From the NCBI GenBank assembly GCA_021927905.1, contig BLLK01000022.1:434001-498000 (forward strand): DNA of 64,000 nt, written 5' to 3'. Position numbers and translations under genes: made by a program. The notes under the pieces are model-generated. The model did not search any database, was not told the DNA's origin, and worked only from the letters and a program-made list of their open reading frames with translations. This document shows positions 36,601 through 47,104 of the stretch, one piece after another; within the stretch, counting starts at the first letter, position 1; each line of letters starts with the position of its first letter. Source of the stretch: Chaetoceros tenuissimus. Its lineage: Eukaryota; Bacillariophyta; Thalassiosirophyceae; Chaetocerotales; Chaetocerotaceae.

Positions 36601-36731
36601 ACGAATGGCAAACAATCGAAGATAGGTTTTCAAAATCAAGCAAATATGTCAGAATACTTGATAAACGAGCATTGATTACGGAAAGGGAGTTGTGGCAAAC
36701 TAAAGTTGATTTGGATAGAGGTTTTTTGTAA
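33645..36731 (+). CDS. Epimerase-like type II membrane protein
   Basis: Model: join 33645..35103, 35221..36731, 989 aa. The intron uses a GTAAGT donor and a CAGAG acceptor, keeping frame as D-A-K-N-N-P. A cytosolic basic N-terminus precedes one membrane span (about 86-113, LTFIFAVLFILFVAIYIFLFW), a type II topology typical of Golgi sugar enzymes. About 241-480 resembles NAD-dependent nucleotide-sugar epimerases: VVLITSVLSQLGFNLALKLL, YDSIKEMEQ (YxxxK), FPTIFGPLGR, and LNWKPKYSLNVG at the end of the fold. The nucleotide-binding glycine motif is degenerate. The C-terminal 500 residues have a Cys-rich patch (CEVDDIYCSRGQKPIPCSAECSRNTFC) and no recognised domain. Activity is uncertain; a sugar-related Golgi role is inference. 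Confidence 0.72.
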
Positions 36732-36871
36732 CAATTGCGTATAAAGAAAGGATTTGCATATGTCATTGTTTTTTCCCTGCGAAAGCAAATAAATGTATTA
36801 TTAAATGTTTCATTTGATTATATAGATTACAAGTAGCGTAAGGAAGCATTTACATTCAGCCCAGAATGTTT

Positions 36872-37312
36872 TTATTTTTCAAGTGATGATGGATCAAAAG
36901 ATTTTGCCTCGTCGACAAGAGTATTATAGAGGTCTTCAGCCTCAAAAGATTTTGCAGCCTTCTTTGGATCTCTTACAAGAACAACACTAGTTGGTCTTTT
37001 TGTTGATGCAGCAGCTCCTAGTTCTTGCTTTGAAGGCACAAAGATGTATGGAATTCCTGACTCCTCCAACAAAATTGGTAAATGAGAAATAACATCCACT
37101 GGGTAAATATCTCCAGCCAAAATACAAAGTCCTTTCTCTTGTTTCCTGATTCCCTTGATAACTTCTTTTACTCCACGTCGGATGATTTTAGCAGATGAAG
37201 CCTTCTTTACTAGTTTGTGTGCCTTCTTTGTTGATTTTTTAGAAGCTAGTGGCTGAGCAATTGCGTTCACTGCCTCTATGCGCTCTTCATATGTCTTCTC
37301 CCCGTCTGTCAT
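36872..37312 (-). CDS. NHP2: NHP2, H/ACA snoRNP L7Ae-family protein
   Basis: Single exon, 146 aa. The L7Ae fold is clear: RRGVKEVIKGIRKQEKGLCILAGD, ISHLPILLEESGIPYIFV and KQELGAAASTKRPTSVVLV. A lysine-rich segment precedes it. NHP2 is the kink-turn-type protein of H/ACA ribonucleoprotein particles that guide pseudouridylation of rRNA. The RRGVKE..GLCILAGDI..PVDVISHLP pattern distinguishes NHP2 from ribosomal eL8 and Snu13. Length fits. Confidence 0.93.
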   Translation of the reverse strand: MTDGEKTYEERIEAVNAIAQPLASKKSTKKAHKLVKKASSAKIIRRGVKEVIKGIRKQEKGLCILAGDIYPVDVISHLPILLEESGIPYIFVPSKQELGAAASTKRPTSVVLVRDPKKAAKSFEAEDLYNTLVDEAKSFDPSSLEK

Positions 37313-37995
37313 TTTAATTATTCACTTTCTTAGTCTATACTTGATGTTGAGATTGAATGGATTTTACAGTGAGCTAAGTGAGAGTATTTATTTCATATGT
37401 TGTGTAACTAGTAGATAGGAGAGTGATGAGATGATGGCACCTCCTCGATCTTTTTTTGAGTGGACGAGAGTAGAGGGTCTAGAGAGGTCTAACGCTTCAT
37501 TAACCTTTCCCTACTAGAAAGGGTTTCTTTGAAATTTTTGAAGTTAATTTCATCTTTTATTTTCTATATAAGGACAGATTCGTCATCTTGTTGATACTCA
37601 GTTTATTATTTTAATGTTATTTAAGATTACATACGCATAGCGTCTCTCTTCTCTCCGAGATTTGGTATGTGTAAAAATCGTACACTTAGAAACTTCAACT
37701 TGGACATTTTGATTAGATAAAATGCCCGTGAATTCTATATTTACTTTGATAAGTTAAGCTAAGGCATATCACCAAAGCTGAAGACGTATGGTATTTTCGA
37801 AATTGGTGATTGTTGATTGCGTACTTACCAAGCTTTCTGTGACTCGAGCTGGGATTTCGAATTGAAATTGTTTGAGTCTTTTTTGTTTCCTTCGTTAGCC
37901 TTACTCTCACTTGTTTTGTTGGAAACAAAAAACCGAAAGCACTTCGAGAGGAAATAATAATAAGAACAAAAGTATGAACAACATTCAAAAATAAA
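37313..37995. other. Divergent promoter region NHP2 / formin
   Basis: About 680 bp with no supported gene; small minus-strand frames near 37713-38172 overlap the formin start and match nothing. Confidence 0.45.
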
Positions 37996-40900
37996 ATGCT
38001 TCGGTCTGGAAAGAAAAAGAGAAAGACGGTACCATATTCTCATCCCAATCGAATCAACTCGAAACAACTTGACATTTTGAAACGTAAGCAATTTTTCTCC
38101 GCAGTTAGTACTGGAGATGAGAAGAAGTTCATCTGGTACCTGAACCAGGGATATCCAATTGATACTGAACATGAAAAGAGTAGAGACACTGCATTGATGC
38201 TGGCTTGCCGACTAGGAAAACCCAACATGGTTCAAATAGCACTGGAGTACGATGCAAAGAATGATCCACATCCTGACTTTGGTCAGACAGCTCTACAAGT
38301 CGCCGTATCAAGTGGACACACAGAATGTGTCCGAATTTTATTGGAAACTGCAGCTCTCAGTGATGCAGATCATATAATTGTGAATCATGAAGATAGCCAA
38401 AAAGAAGCCCCGATTCATACAGCTTGTAGATGCGGAAATATTGATATTCTAGAGTTGCTCTTGAAAGCGGGTGCAAACTTTTATAGTGTTGATGCTCATG
38501 GACGGACTTGTCTACATTGTGCTGTACAGTCAGGTCGTAGGTCATGTGTGAAATACCTACTACAAGTTGGTGCAGATCAAATAGTTGATGAAAGGGATGA
38601 TCGAGGATTCACGAGTTTACACCTCTCAGTAAAACAGTGTGATTTGAATTGTACCAAAGAACTTTTGGTACATGGAGCTGACACACACATGGTTAGTCCT
38701 GACGGATTGAACGCCATGGAACTTGCAAAACGAAGTAGATCGAGGAAAATGATTGACCTTGTTTCTCAATACGAAACTCAATTCTTTTCTCCTGAAAAAA
38801 GTAATTTAGCATGTCAGCAACTCTTTGATGGACTTGATGTGTTTTATTCACCAATTGGTCAATCTCCAAAGCCTGATTCCAATGAACCCGTTCATTGCGA
38901 ATCCTTCTACATCATGAACGATCTTTGGCATATAATTTTACATCATATCAATGGCTGCGCATACCCTTATTTCTCAAGAGCGTGTGACAATTATAGTCAG
39001 GTAAGACGAGTATTGTGCTTTTCCACCTGATCGAGGTACTATCTAACTTGAAACTTAATTCGTGTAGTGGGAAGATCCAAGGATTTGCGGAATCACTGAC
39101 AAATCTTTGCCAGCACCAATTCAGGAAAGAGTTCAAGTTCTACAGAATTATAATCAACAAGTAGCATTCAACCAAGAGAATTCTGACGTGCTCGACAAGA
39201 TTGCAGACTTACCAAAATCATCACCACAGAAAAGAGTCGATGAAAGAAACAAAGACATTACTAATTCCAAGCAAGTTGCCGCTCCCCAATATAATCCTAG
39301 GCCACCAACAGGATTAGATTTCTTGTCTGAAATAAGGAACAAGAAAGACAAAAGTCAGGTTATGGACGATGAGCAAGTTCATCCTAAAGCTCCCATGACG
39401 ATTCCTGTTAGTCAGGATCAAAGTATAGCGGTGAATGATTCTTCATCGATGCCTCCAACTAACTTCTTGGTCTCGGCATAGAGGTCAAGCTCTACATGAC
39501 GAGCAAGTTCATCCTAAAGCTCCCACGACGATTCAAATAAGTCAGGATCAAAGTAGAGCGGTGAATGCTCCTTTACTCGCGCCTCCTACTAACTTCTTGG
39601 CAGAGATAAAGCATAGAGATCAAGCTGCAGACGACAAGCAAGGTCATCCTAAAGCTCCCATGACGATTCCTATCAGTCAGGATCAAAGTATAGTGGCGAA
39701 TACCACTTCATCGGCGCCTCCTACTAACTTCTTGGCTGAAATTAAGGACAGAGGATTTGTCAGGCATAGCAATAGTGTCAGTGAGCACGAAAAGAGAGTA
39801 AAATACAAGAATGAAAAAGTTGTTCTTCTTGACCAAGCCCTTTTAGCCCAAACAGAGAGTGGTAGACGCTTTGATGATAAAAACTCCAATATCTCTAGTA
39901 TTGAGGAGGCGACTAAATCTTGCAATGATCAACAAACTGACACAGAACACAATCTATCAAAATATAGACGAATGAAATCAGTCGGAGTTCCTCTTGGGTC
40001 GATTCTACACAAGATGAAGAGTGATGGACTTCCCGACCATATAATCTCTTCGTTTGAGAATGACACTGAAGAGAATAATTTAAATAGTCCGAAGGCCTCG
40101 TTAGAGGGGAAATCATCAGAGGATACTTATGCAAAGTACAAGAAAATGATATCAGTAGGATTACCTTTGAATTCTGTATTACACAAGATGAAAAATGACG
40201 GTATTGAGGAACAAGAAATCAAAAAGTTTGAACTACAATTTAATGGGAGTTCAACTGCTGAACCGACTCACTCAAAACTCAAAAAAAAGGAAGTCACTGA
40301 TTTGGACATCCAAAATGATGAATCCTTATCAAAGTACAACAAGATGGTAGCTATGAGAGTCCCTCCCCAAGCTGTTGCCAATAAAATGCGACAGGATGGA
40401 ATATTACAGGCAAAGATTACAGCCTTTGAAAAAATGCATGGTTTGTCAAATACAGCAAAACGAAGTCCCCTTAATTCTCTTCCTTTGCCTCCATCCAATG
40501 ATCAGAAAAAGCGCACCAGTGTCAAGATGCAGAAGATCTTCTGGAACCCAGTTTCCCAAGACAAACTTGAGAATTCTCTTTGGACTAGAGGGGATAGTGA
40601 GAGCGATGTTACAGTAGAAGACTCTGATATTAAAGAACTCGAAAAACTCTTTCAAGCAAAAACATTGAATCCTATCACAAAAACGGTTTCAACCAAAAAA
40701 GGAAAGAATAATGTAACAAAGGCGCCCTCTTTATTGGATCCAAGGAGATCTTACAATCTAGCAATCTCGCTCGCTCAGTTCAAATCGTTTCCAACTTTTG
40801 ATGATCTGGTGGAATCTGTTTCTTCACTCGATATGTCCAAATTATCTTTACAACAGTTGCAGATATTGTTGACTCTTTTGCCCTCAAAAGATGAATTAAA

Positions 40901-41822
40901 ATTATTATCCTCTTACAATGGTCCTCAAAGCGAGCTGGGTAAAGTGGAACAGTTTTTCCTTGCAATTTCAAAAAGCCCCAGCTTTTCAAAGACTCTGAGG
41001 TGTTTTGTATTCATTTCGCAATTTGAAGAAAATTCTGAAAGCCTGAGAGAAACTGTGGGGACATTAGAGCGAGCATGCAAAGATGTTGTAGGTAGTCAAA
41101 GGCTATGTGACGTCCTCAAACTTCTCTTGGCAATCGGCAATCTTGTCAATGAAGGAGCAGGAAAACCGCACGCAAAAGGCGTTACATTGGACTCACTTCT
41201 CAAGACTGCCACAAAAAAAGGGCTCGATGGGAAGACAAAAGTGATCGATATAGTTGTAGCAAACTTTATGAAGAGGGATACTGGTAGTACAACAATGCAA
41301 TTTATGGAAGAAATAAAATATGTCAGTAGTATTCGAACTGACGTCAAAGACTGTAAAGGCTCTTTGAATGAACTAAAGACTGGGTTCCAGACAATGCTAC
41401 TCGTATTGAAGGAAGAAAAAGAAAAAGATAGTCCAAATAGTATGTTTACCACACGATGCGAAACTTTTGCAGAAAGTATCTCTCTAAAACTGAATAGTTT
41501 GGAGAAAGCTCTAGATAGTTGCGAAGAAAGTTTTGTAGAGTTGTGTAAATTCTTTGCATTAGACCCAAAAGCCTCTCATGCACCTGAAATCTTCAATATA
41601 ATCACATCATTCTCAAAAGTAGTGCAGGACTCAAGAGATTCTTTTTTGAGACGTCGAAGGAGAATGCATGAAAGTAGTCAAGTTTCTACTCCCAAACGCG
41701 GATCTATAAATGTTGAACGAAAGGACAAGGATTCAGACAGGTTAAAATTGAAGCTTCACTTAGTAGCTCAAAGCAAGAGAAAAGAAAGTGAAGACTCTTC
41801 TAACTCTTGGTGCGACGACTGA
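37996..41822 (+). CDS. Ankyrin-WW-FH2 formin
   Basis: Exon 1 is 37996..39000 and exon 2 starts at 39068 (67-bp intron, GTAAG/TAG, in frame). Six ankyrin-like repeats lie in exon 1 (RDTALMLACRLGKPNMV, EAPIHTACRCGNIDILELLLKAGA, GRTCLHCAVQSGRRSCVKYLL). A WW-like domain is split by the intron (first W in NDLWHIILHH, second in QWEDPR). Then come three roughly 45-residue PPTNFLAEIK linker repeats, three KYxxMxxxGVPxxxVxxKMxxDG motifs like those in WASH-complex subunit 3 and stramenopile formins, and an FH2 domain (FWNPVSQDKL, SYNLAISLAQFK, CDVLKLLLAIGNLVNEG, FMEEI), which nucleates actin filaments. Between 39422 and 39484 the frame changes: either a 61-bp intron (39423..39483) or a real frameshift in one linker repeat. 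A proline-rich FH1 segment is not obvious. Confidence 0.85.
39368..39760 (+). repeat. Tandem coding repeat in formin linker
   Basis: Three units begin at about 39368, 39498 and 39633 with the shared block GAGCAAGTTCATCC or near copies. Unit 2 is 135 bp (45 codons), unit 1 only 130 bp, which is where the reading frame shifts. A partial unit (PPTGLDFLSEIRNK) precedes them. Confidence 0.8.
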
Positions 41823-42200
41823 TATTTTGGAATTCTCTTTGGGCCTTCTTCGAGTGCTTCAAGTGAGTGCTGATTATGTCATTGTTAGTTGATCCATGGA
41901 ATGAACATGGTTTCACAGTCACTCTAGTCGCTTATTTTTATATAAAAATGTATATTTAAGATATAAGAATATTATTTGGATAGGTAACCTTACTACTCGT
42001 ATGTATTTTATTCAAACATGTGCATATAAGTGCCATCATTTGCATTGGAAAAGGCCAACAAAAACTTCTGCAAAGGGCTTTCAACCTATTTCTCCAATAT
42101 GAAACACAGTAACACTGCCTTTTACACAACACACAACCAACATTTTCTTACTTTTTATTTTCTTGTACAACCGTTTTATGTGCATGTTTAAAACTTGATC
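41823..42200. other. Spacer formin / Snu23
   Basis: AT-rich 3' and 5' flanking sequence with no gene seen. Confidence 0.45.
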
Positions 42201-43082
42201 ATGTCGTCAAACCTTCCATATAAACAGGCAGCCAATGTAGAGAGACGAACTTGGGACAAAGCTGCGTATGAAGCCAGAGCGAAGGCCAGAATTGCAGCAG
42301 AAAAACAAGACGGCTCATCCGACAAGAGAAAATCCTCATCTCTACCATTAAACGACGATGACAATTCACCTAATACAAAAAAAATCACGCTTGAGGATGT
42401 TGCCGAAAAAGAAGAGTTTCAAAAAGCAGAGTCTGGAGCACAGGGACCTTTAAATTCTAAAAGAGCCTTCTTGAAGGCACGTCGAGGGAAGGTAGATCTT
42501 GAGAGTAAAGTAGGTACATCTGAAATTATCAATCCTGATGCTGTTGCCACATCTAGCGCATCTAGTGATGGTGTTAGTATAAAGGATGGTGATACAAAGT
42601 CTGTGAACGGAGTTGGCTGGCACTGTAAAGTCTGTGATTGCTTCTTGAAAGATTCTTTAGCATACTTGGACCATATTAATGGTAGAAAGCATCAGCGTGC
42701 ATTAGGATTTTCCATGAGAATAGCTAGAAGTACAACTTCAGAAGTTGCTTCAAAGCTTCAAGAATTGGCAAAAGAGAAAGAATCCAAAGAACTAGAGGCT
42801 TTAAGTGATTTGGGGAATGACGAATCTAATGAATATGAATTTGAAGATTTGGTTAAAAAGAAAGATGAGGAAATTGAAAGACGACGAGCCGAGAGAAAGA
42901 AACGAAGAAAAGAAAGGAAAAAGACAGCTAAACAGGAGGAAAATAATAAACCAAAGGTAGAAGACTCGTCGCCTGAAGAAACAGGAAAAGAGGAGGATGG
43001 GGAACAAGAAGTTGAAGATGATGAAGGTGAGCCAGACATTGCAGCTATGATGGGTTTTAGCGGCTTTGGCAGCACCAAATAA
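42201..43082 (+). CDS. SNU23: Snu23/ZMAT2-like tri-snRNP zinc finger protein
   Basis: Single exon, 293 aa from ATG 42201. The N-terminus RRTWDKAAYEARAKAR and the matrin-type C2H2 finger WHCKVCDCFLKDSLAYLDHINGRKHQRALG followed by SMRIARSTTSEV are hallmarks of Snu23/ZMAT2, a U4/U6.U5 tri-snRNP component needed for spliceosome activation. The C-terminus is a lysine/glutamate-rich helix and ends MMGFSGFGSTK, as in ZMAT2. The protein is longer than human ZMAT2 (199 aa) because of an inserted polar segment and acidic tail. Confidence 0.93.
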   Translation: MSSNLPYKQAANVERRTWDKAAYEARAKARIAAEKQDGSSDKRKSSSLPLNDDDNSPNTKKITLEDVAEKEEFQKAESGAQGPLNSKRAFLKARRGKVDLESKVGTSEIINPDAVATSSASSDGVSIKDGDTKSVNGVGWHCKVCDCFLKDSLAYLDHINGRKHQRALGFSMRIARSTTSEVASKLQELAKEKESKELEALSDLGNDESNEYEFEDLVKKKDEEIERRRAERKKRRKERKKTAKQEENNKPKVEDSSPEETGKEEDGEQEVEDDEGEPDIAAMMGFSGFGSTK

Positions 43083-44250
43083 AAATAGAAATATTCATAT
43101 CTTATAGTTATATCATGTAAAATAATGGAGTTACGAGTTCTTGTTGTTTAGTACTCATTATTACAACAACCAACAACCTTTTTTATTGTTGTAAAATTTT
43201 GGCGACTACTAGAATGTCTCCACATGAATATATGTATGTACAGACACTCTATCTGCCCTTTTGAAAACATCACACATCAAAAAGAATCACAGGTTCGAAT
43301 CCAGAAAAGAATGAAGAATCATCATCTCATCATCTTTTAGGAACGCTGTTGTCAAAATTCAAATAGAAAACTAGTTCATCGTGCGTGGGGTTTACCCCCT
43401 TAAGCACACTCTTCTGGAAAATACTTTTCACCTTTATATACATAATGGGGGAAATGGGATTGATTGGGACTGGAATAAGACACTGTTTTTGAACATAAAA
43501 CCTAAGAGGTCATGTTATGATCACTAATATAGCCAAATCCCATTATATGCGTTTTTGCAAGGAATCAATTAAAAATGTTTTACATGTATTTGTGCACAGT
43601 CTTGTCTGTTGAAATCCGTTTTTCAATTGGAGCATTACTGTTGAAGATATGACAATTATAAAATATTTCGAGTCCCGCAAGACTGACACATTATTGAGAG
43701 TAAGGAAAATGCATAATTGTCAAAAGTTTGATGTTTATAAATTGTTTTGATTGAGAGGGGAGACATATGTGTTCCTCTGTTTGAAGGAAAAGGTGGAGGT
43801 CATGTTGTAATTGTCACATAAACATCTAAATTTCTTCTTGCATTGTCTGGTAATATTCTCTTATTTTGTTTAGTTATTCACTATGTTTGACTTCTGTGTT
43901 TTTTTATGTGTATCGAAGGTTTAAATGATACACATCATTAATATTAAGAAAGAAATTTAATTTTGTGGTGGTTCCTTTTATGATAGTTTAGGATAATTAA
44001 ATGAAGTATAATTAAACATACACATGTGTTGAAGTTATATTGTACATTATTGCGTGCGTGGACATATTTTTCATAATTGTTGAGAAAATTACTTTTATGA
44101 TAGTTTATGACAACAATGAAATGAAATATAGTGATGTGTAATGAAAAATATGCATCTATGGCTCAATATAAGAATTCATTGTGGTTGAATTTATGTAATA
44201 AATGTGAAATGATTGACTTTTATGAAGATCTATACATTACTGCACCTAGT
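43083..44250. other. AT-rich intergenic region
   Basis: About 1.2 kb of strongly AT-rich sequence with no supportable frame. It contains a 16-bp direct repeat CTTTTATGATAGTTTA at 43975-43990 and 44092-44107, each followed by similar sequence, and an isolated tRNA B-box-like GGTTCGAATCC at 43292-43302 with no tRNA around it. Confidence 0.5.
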
Positions 44251-44554
44251 ATTGCTGTGGTAATATGTAATTTTGTCCAGTTCAAATGTAGACATTTTTG
44301 AGGAGGAATCTATCCACTCAAGCACAGACTTCTCACGCTCTTGAGAAATAGATAAATCTGTTTTCTGTTCCTGACAATCAAGAAATTGAAGCCAATGTTT
44401 TCTTCTTTGTATAGCAAGATATCAATTCTGGTACTTCTTCAGAATCATCATCAACAACGTTATCCTCCTCATTACTATCGTCATCATATTTTTCTTCTTC
44501 TCCCTCGTTTTCAACCTGAACTTCACTCTCCTCGCTAGTTCCGTTTGCTGACAT
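44250..44554 (-). CDS. Small acidic hypothetical protein
   Basis: ATG at 44552-44554 opens a minus-strand frame MSANGTSEESEVQVENEGEE with long runs of D and E. Unspliced it stops after 58 codons at 44378. A GTACCAG donor and TTGTCAG acceptor (about 68-bp intron) would extend it in frame through EQKTDLSISQEREK and VLEWIDSSSKMSTFELDKI to a stop near 44250. No family is recognised. Its start codon is only about 31 bp from that of the divergent gene at 44586, so the two may share a promoter or one start may be wrong. Confidence 0.35.
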
Positions 44555-44585
44555 ATTGTTTTATATTAAAAGTATCTTGATAAAC

Positions 44586-45923
44586 ATGAGTGTCAATCTT
44601 TGGCCTGAACTAAAACTGATGGATATTCCTTTTTTTGCACGTACGTATATATATATATATACATATGGTACAAAACGTCTGACAGACAGGCTTTTTCCAT
44701 ACATCAACGCACTCATACCAAACAGAGCTCTCCTTACATGTTTCTTCTTTGATCCCTATAATTTAATACTACTTTCTATTGCTTCTATGTATAATCCTGA
44801 GGTATTCTTTCCATTTTGGTACAGTTACGAAGATGCTTGCTTCGAGGATGAATACAATTCCATCGTAAACTTCAGCGAGAAAGACGTACCACCATCCAAA
44901 AATCTTAGGAAAATTCGAGACACTGACTCTTGGATTCTAATAGATAAATTTTTATTTCTGTACTTTCAAACAAAAGATACTGATGTTTTATCACAGTTGC
45001 AGCGGTTTGAACTTATCGATCATGAGAGTACTGATCAACAACGATGGAATTATATCATTCGAAGATTCAAAGTTTACTTTGTTGTACTCTTCATCAAAAG
45101 AATATGGACTTCCAACCATGAAAAACTCAAAACTGACATTGCTACCACCTTTGAACAAGCTTACCCTCGGTATGTATATTTGTATAATTAGCAAATCTTT
45201 AACAATTATGAACTTATTTGTACTTCCTGCAGGTTGATCCAAGCCAATCGTAACGTTGGTAAAGAAAAGGAAACAAAAATTCTTCGTTATTTCAATAGCA
45301 TCGATTCAGACAATTTCTTCATCGAACATGCAATTGAAAATACATGGAATTCTACCTACAGAAATATATTTGACGATTTTGGTTATAGATACTGCCTTGT
45401 TCACATTAAAAAGGATCCTAACTTACTCCGTAAAATGAGTGGTATTGGAGCCACCACAACTTATTGCGAATTATGAGAGTAAAGTTGTTTCAGTGTTTGG
45501 AAAAACCTCAAGACACTGGTTTCTGCCTGTTTCTTTCTTTCACCAACCAAAAATGCCTTCTGCATTGGATGTATCTATGTTTCTTGGCCATATTCCAATT
45601 CTCCAGCGTAAACTGCATGTGAATACTTATAAAGCACTTGATACTGTCAACAACAAGAAACACATTGTTGATGATGTTCTCTACGTTCACTTCTTTTGCC
45701 AAGTATGTCTTGATAATATTATCTGCACCTAGTGCTTACAAACATATTTCGATAATTAAGTAATGCATACGGTATTTCTTTTTCAAAATTTCTTTTATTT
45801 AAGCTTACTTTGTATGCTTCTTCTTTTTTACCTTTTCTCTTTCTTCACTATTTCCAGTTTGGACATCGCAAGTTCTGTCTTCTGCGAATAATCGATTCTT
45901 TTGCTGTGATGTTTGGTCCCTGA
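44586..45923 (+). CDS. Unrecognised multi-exon protein, lineage-specific
   Basis: I do not recognise this protein. Proposed exons: 44586..44640 (optional intron 44641..44685 with TA repeats), on to 45169, then 45233..45381, 45440..45702 and 45858..45923. The 45170..45232 intron is well supported (GTATGT, TGCAG; joins YPR-LIQANRNVG). Between 45381 and 45440 the frame changes; a 58-bp intron with an unusual GTTATA donor would join DDF to VVLEPPQLIANYES, otherwise this is a frameshift. The last intron (GTATGT, TTCCAG) gives HFFCQFGHRKFCLLR. The protein is rich in F, Y and W, with blocks such as YNPEVFFPFWYSYEDA and SRHWFLPVSFFHQPKMPSALDVS. It could be an intact orphan gene or one decaying. Confidence 0.42.
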
Positions 45924-46087
45924 GTACTTGGTAGATGTCTCTTTTTTTACATAACACTAATACCTACATGGTACGTAGAAACAGGTTGACACTAAAAATT
46001 GTATCTTCTTTCAAGCAGTATCTTCCTCTAATCTCTACCATGGAAGTAAATCTATAATTGAATTGCTGGAATTAACAATTATATATC

Positions 46088-46813
46088 ATGGATAGACCCT
46101 CGTTTGTTGATGTTGTGCTTGTCGATCAGAGTGCAATTACCCCCAAACAGGCCGTACACATATGGTTTGGTGAGCTTAAGAAGAAAAAGGGTCTTGTGTT
46201 TGATTTCAAAAAATGTTTTGTAACATGGGAAGATGTCAATAGTGCTTCAAATGGAACAAGATTCACCTCTGTTTTCATTGAGCCACTTACGTTGGAAAAA
46301 TTCATGAGTGGTAAATGGGTGTGTACCTCTTACACCACCAGCTTAGAGCCATCCTTGACCTGTTCCTGTTACACTCATCAAACCCCGACTCTCGTAGAAG
46401 TTGTTTGGTTTTCAAGCAAAAGGGACGCTGAACAAGCTGCTGCAGCCAAATTCTTAGATTGCTCCTACTTCAGGGATGGAAAATCTTTGAATTTGTGTCG
46501 TGATGATCCTTACGAAGCGATTCAAAATGGAGTACCTCTAAGCCATCGACCTTTCCCTTCCTCTGTTCCGCGTATTATTTGTGAAGCAGAAGCAAAAGCT
46601 CTGCTTCACGCAGCAAGACTGGTCATGCCTACAAACGTACTTGAAAACCTTTTATCTCGTGAGCAGGATATGAACGCTTGTTTGGACAATACTATATATC
46701 GTCAATATTTGCAAACTCTTCATCATCTAAATTATCGCATTATATGTCAAAGTATTATGAGGGAAGCAAACTTCTCACAATTGCCAGCACCAAGACGTGA
46801 TCCAGTGTCATAG
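46088..46813 (+). CDS. Unrecognised 241-aa protein
   Basis: Single exon, 241 aa, ATG at 46088 and stop TAG. No family is recognised. It begins MDRPSFVDVVLVDQSAITPK, has several cysteines (YTTSLEPSLTCSCYTH, FLDCSYF, LNLCRDD), and a helical C-terminal part (AEAKALLHAARLVMP). No signal peptide or membrane span. It lies 165 bp downstream of another unrecognised gene in the same direction in an AT-rich orphan region; whether the two act together is unknown. The uninterrupted frame and normal amino-acid composition support it being a gene. Confidence 0.6.
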   Translation: MDRPSFVDVVLVDQSAITPKQAVHIWFGELKKKKGLVFDFKKCFVTWEDVNSASNGTRFTSVFIEPLTLEKFMSGKWVCTSYTTSLEPSLTCSCYTHQTPTLVEVVWFSSKRDAEQAAAAKFLDCSYFRDGKSLNLCRDDPYEAIQNGVPLSHRPFPSSVPRIICEAEAKALLHAARLVMPTNVLENLLSREQDMNACLDNTIYRQYLQTLHHLNYRIICQSIMREANFSQLPAPRRDPVS

Positions 46814-47104
46814 ACTACATATTACTGTTGGTACATCATAAGATGCTTCTTCCTTTCCTTCAACATTACTTTTTCCTATTTATAATACTTTTATAGCAAT
46901 TACATAACTGTACTTGATTCAATTTTAATTTTGTTTTTCCCTTTTTTTACCTCTTTTCTTTCTCTTTCCTCGCGAATGCGTCCTTTATTGCCCTTCTAGG
47001 GTACACAAAGTACGTACGTAAACCCCACGCACCAATTTGGAACACCTTCTCACACAAAACAAACAAATTGACCACGCCTAATAGTAGTAGTGAATAAATT
47101 GAAG

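Noticed and set aside
43292-43302. GGTTCGAATCC, a perfect tRNA B-box
   Set aside because: No A-box, anticodon stem or acceptor stem can be built around it.
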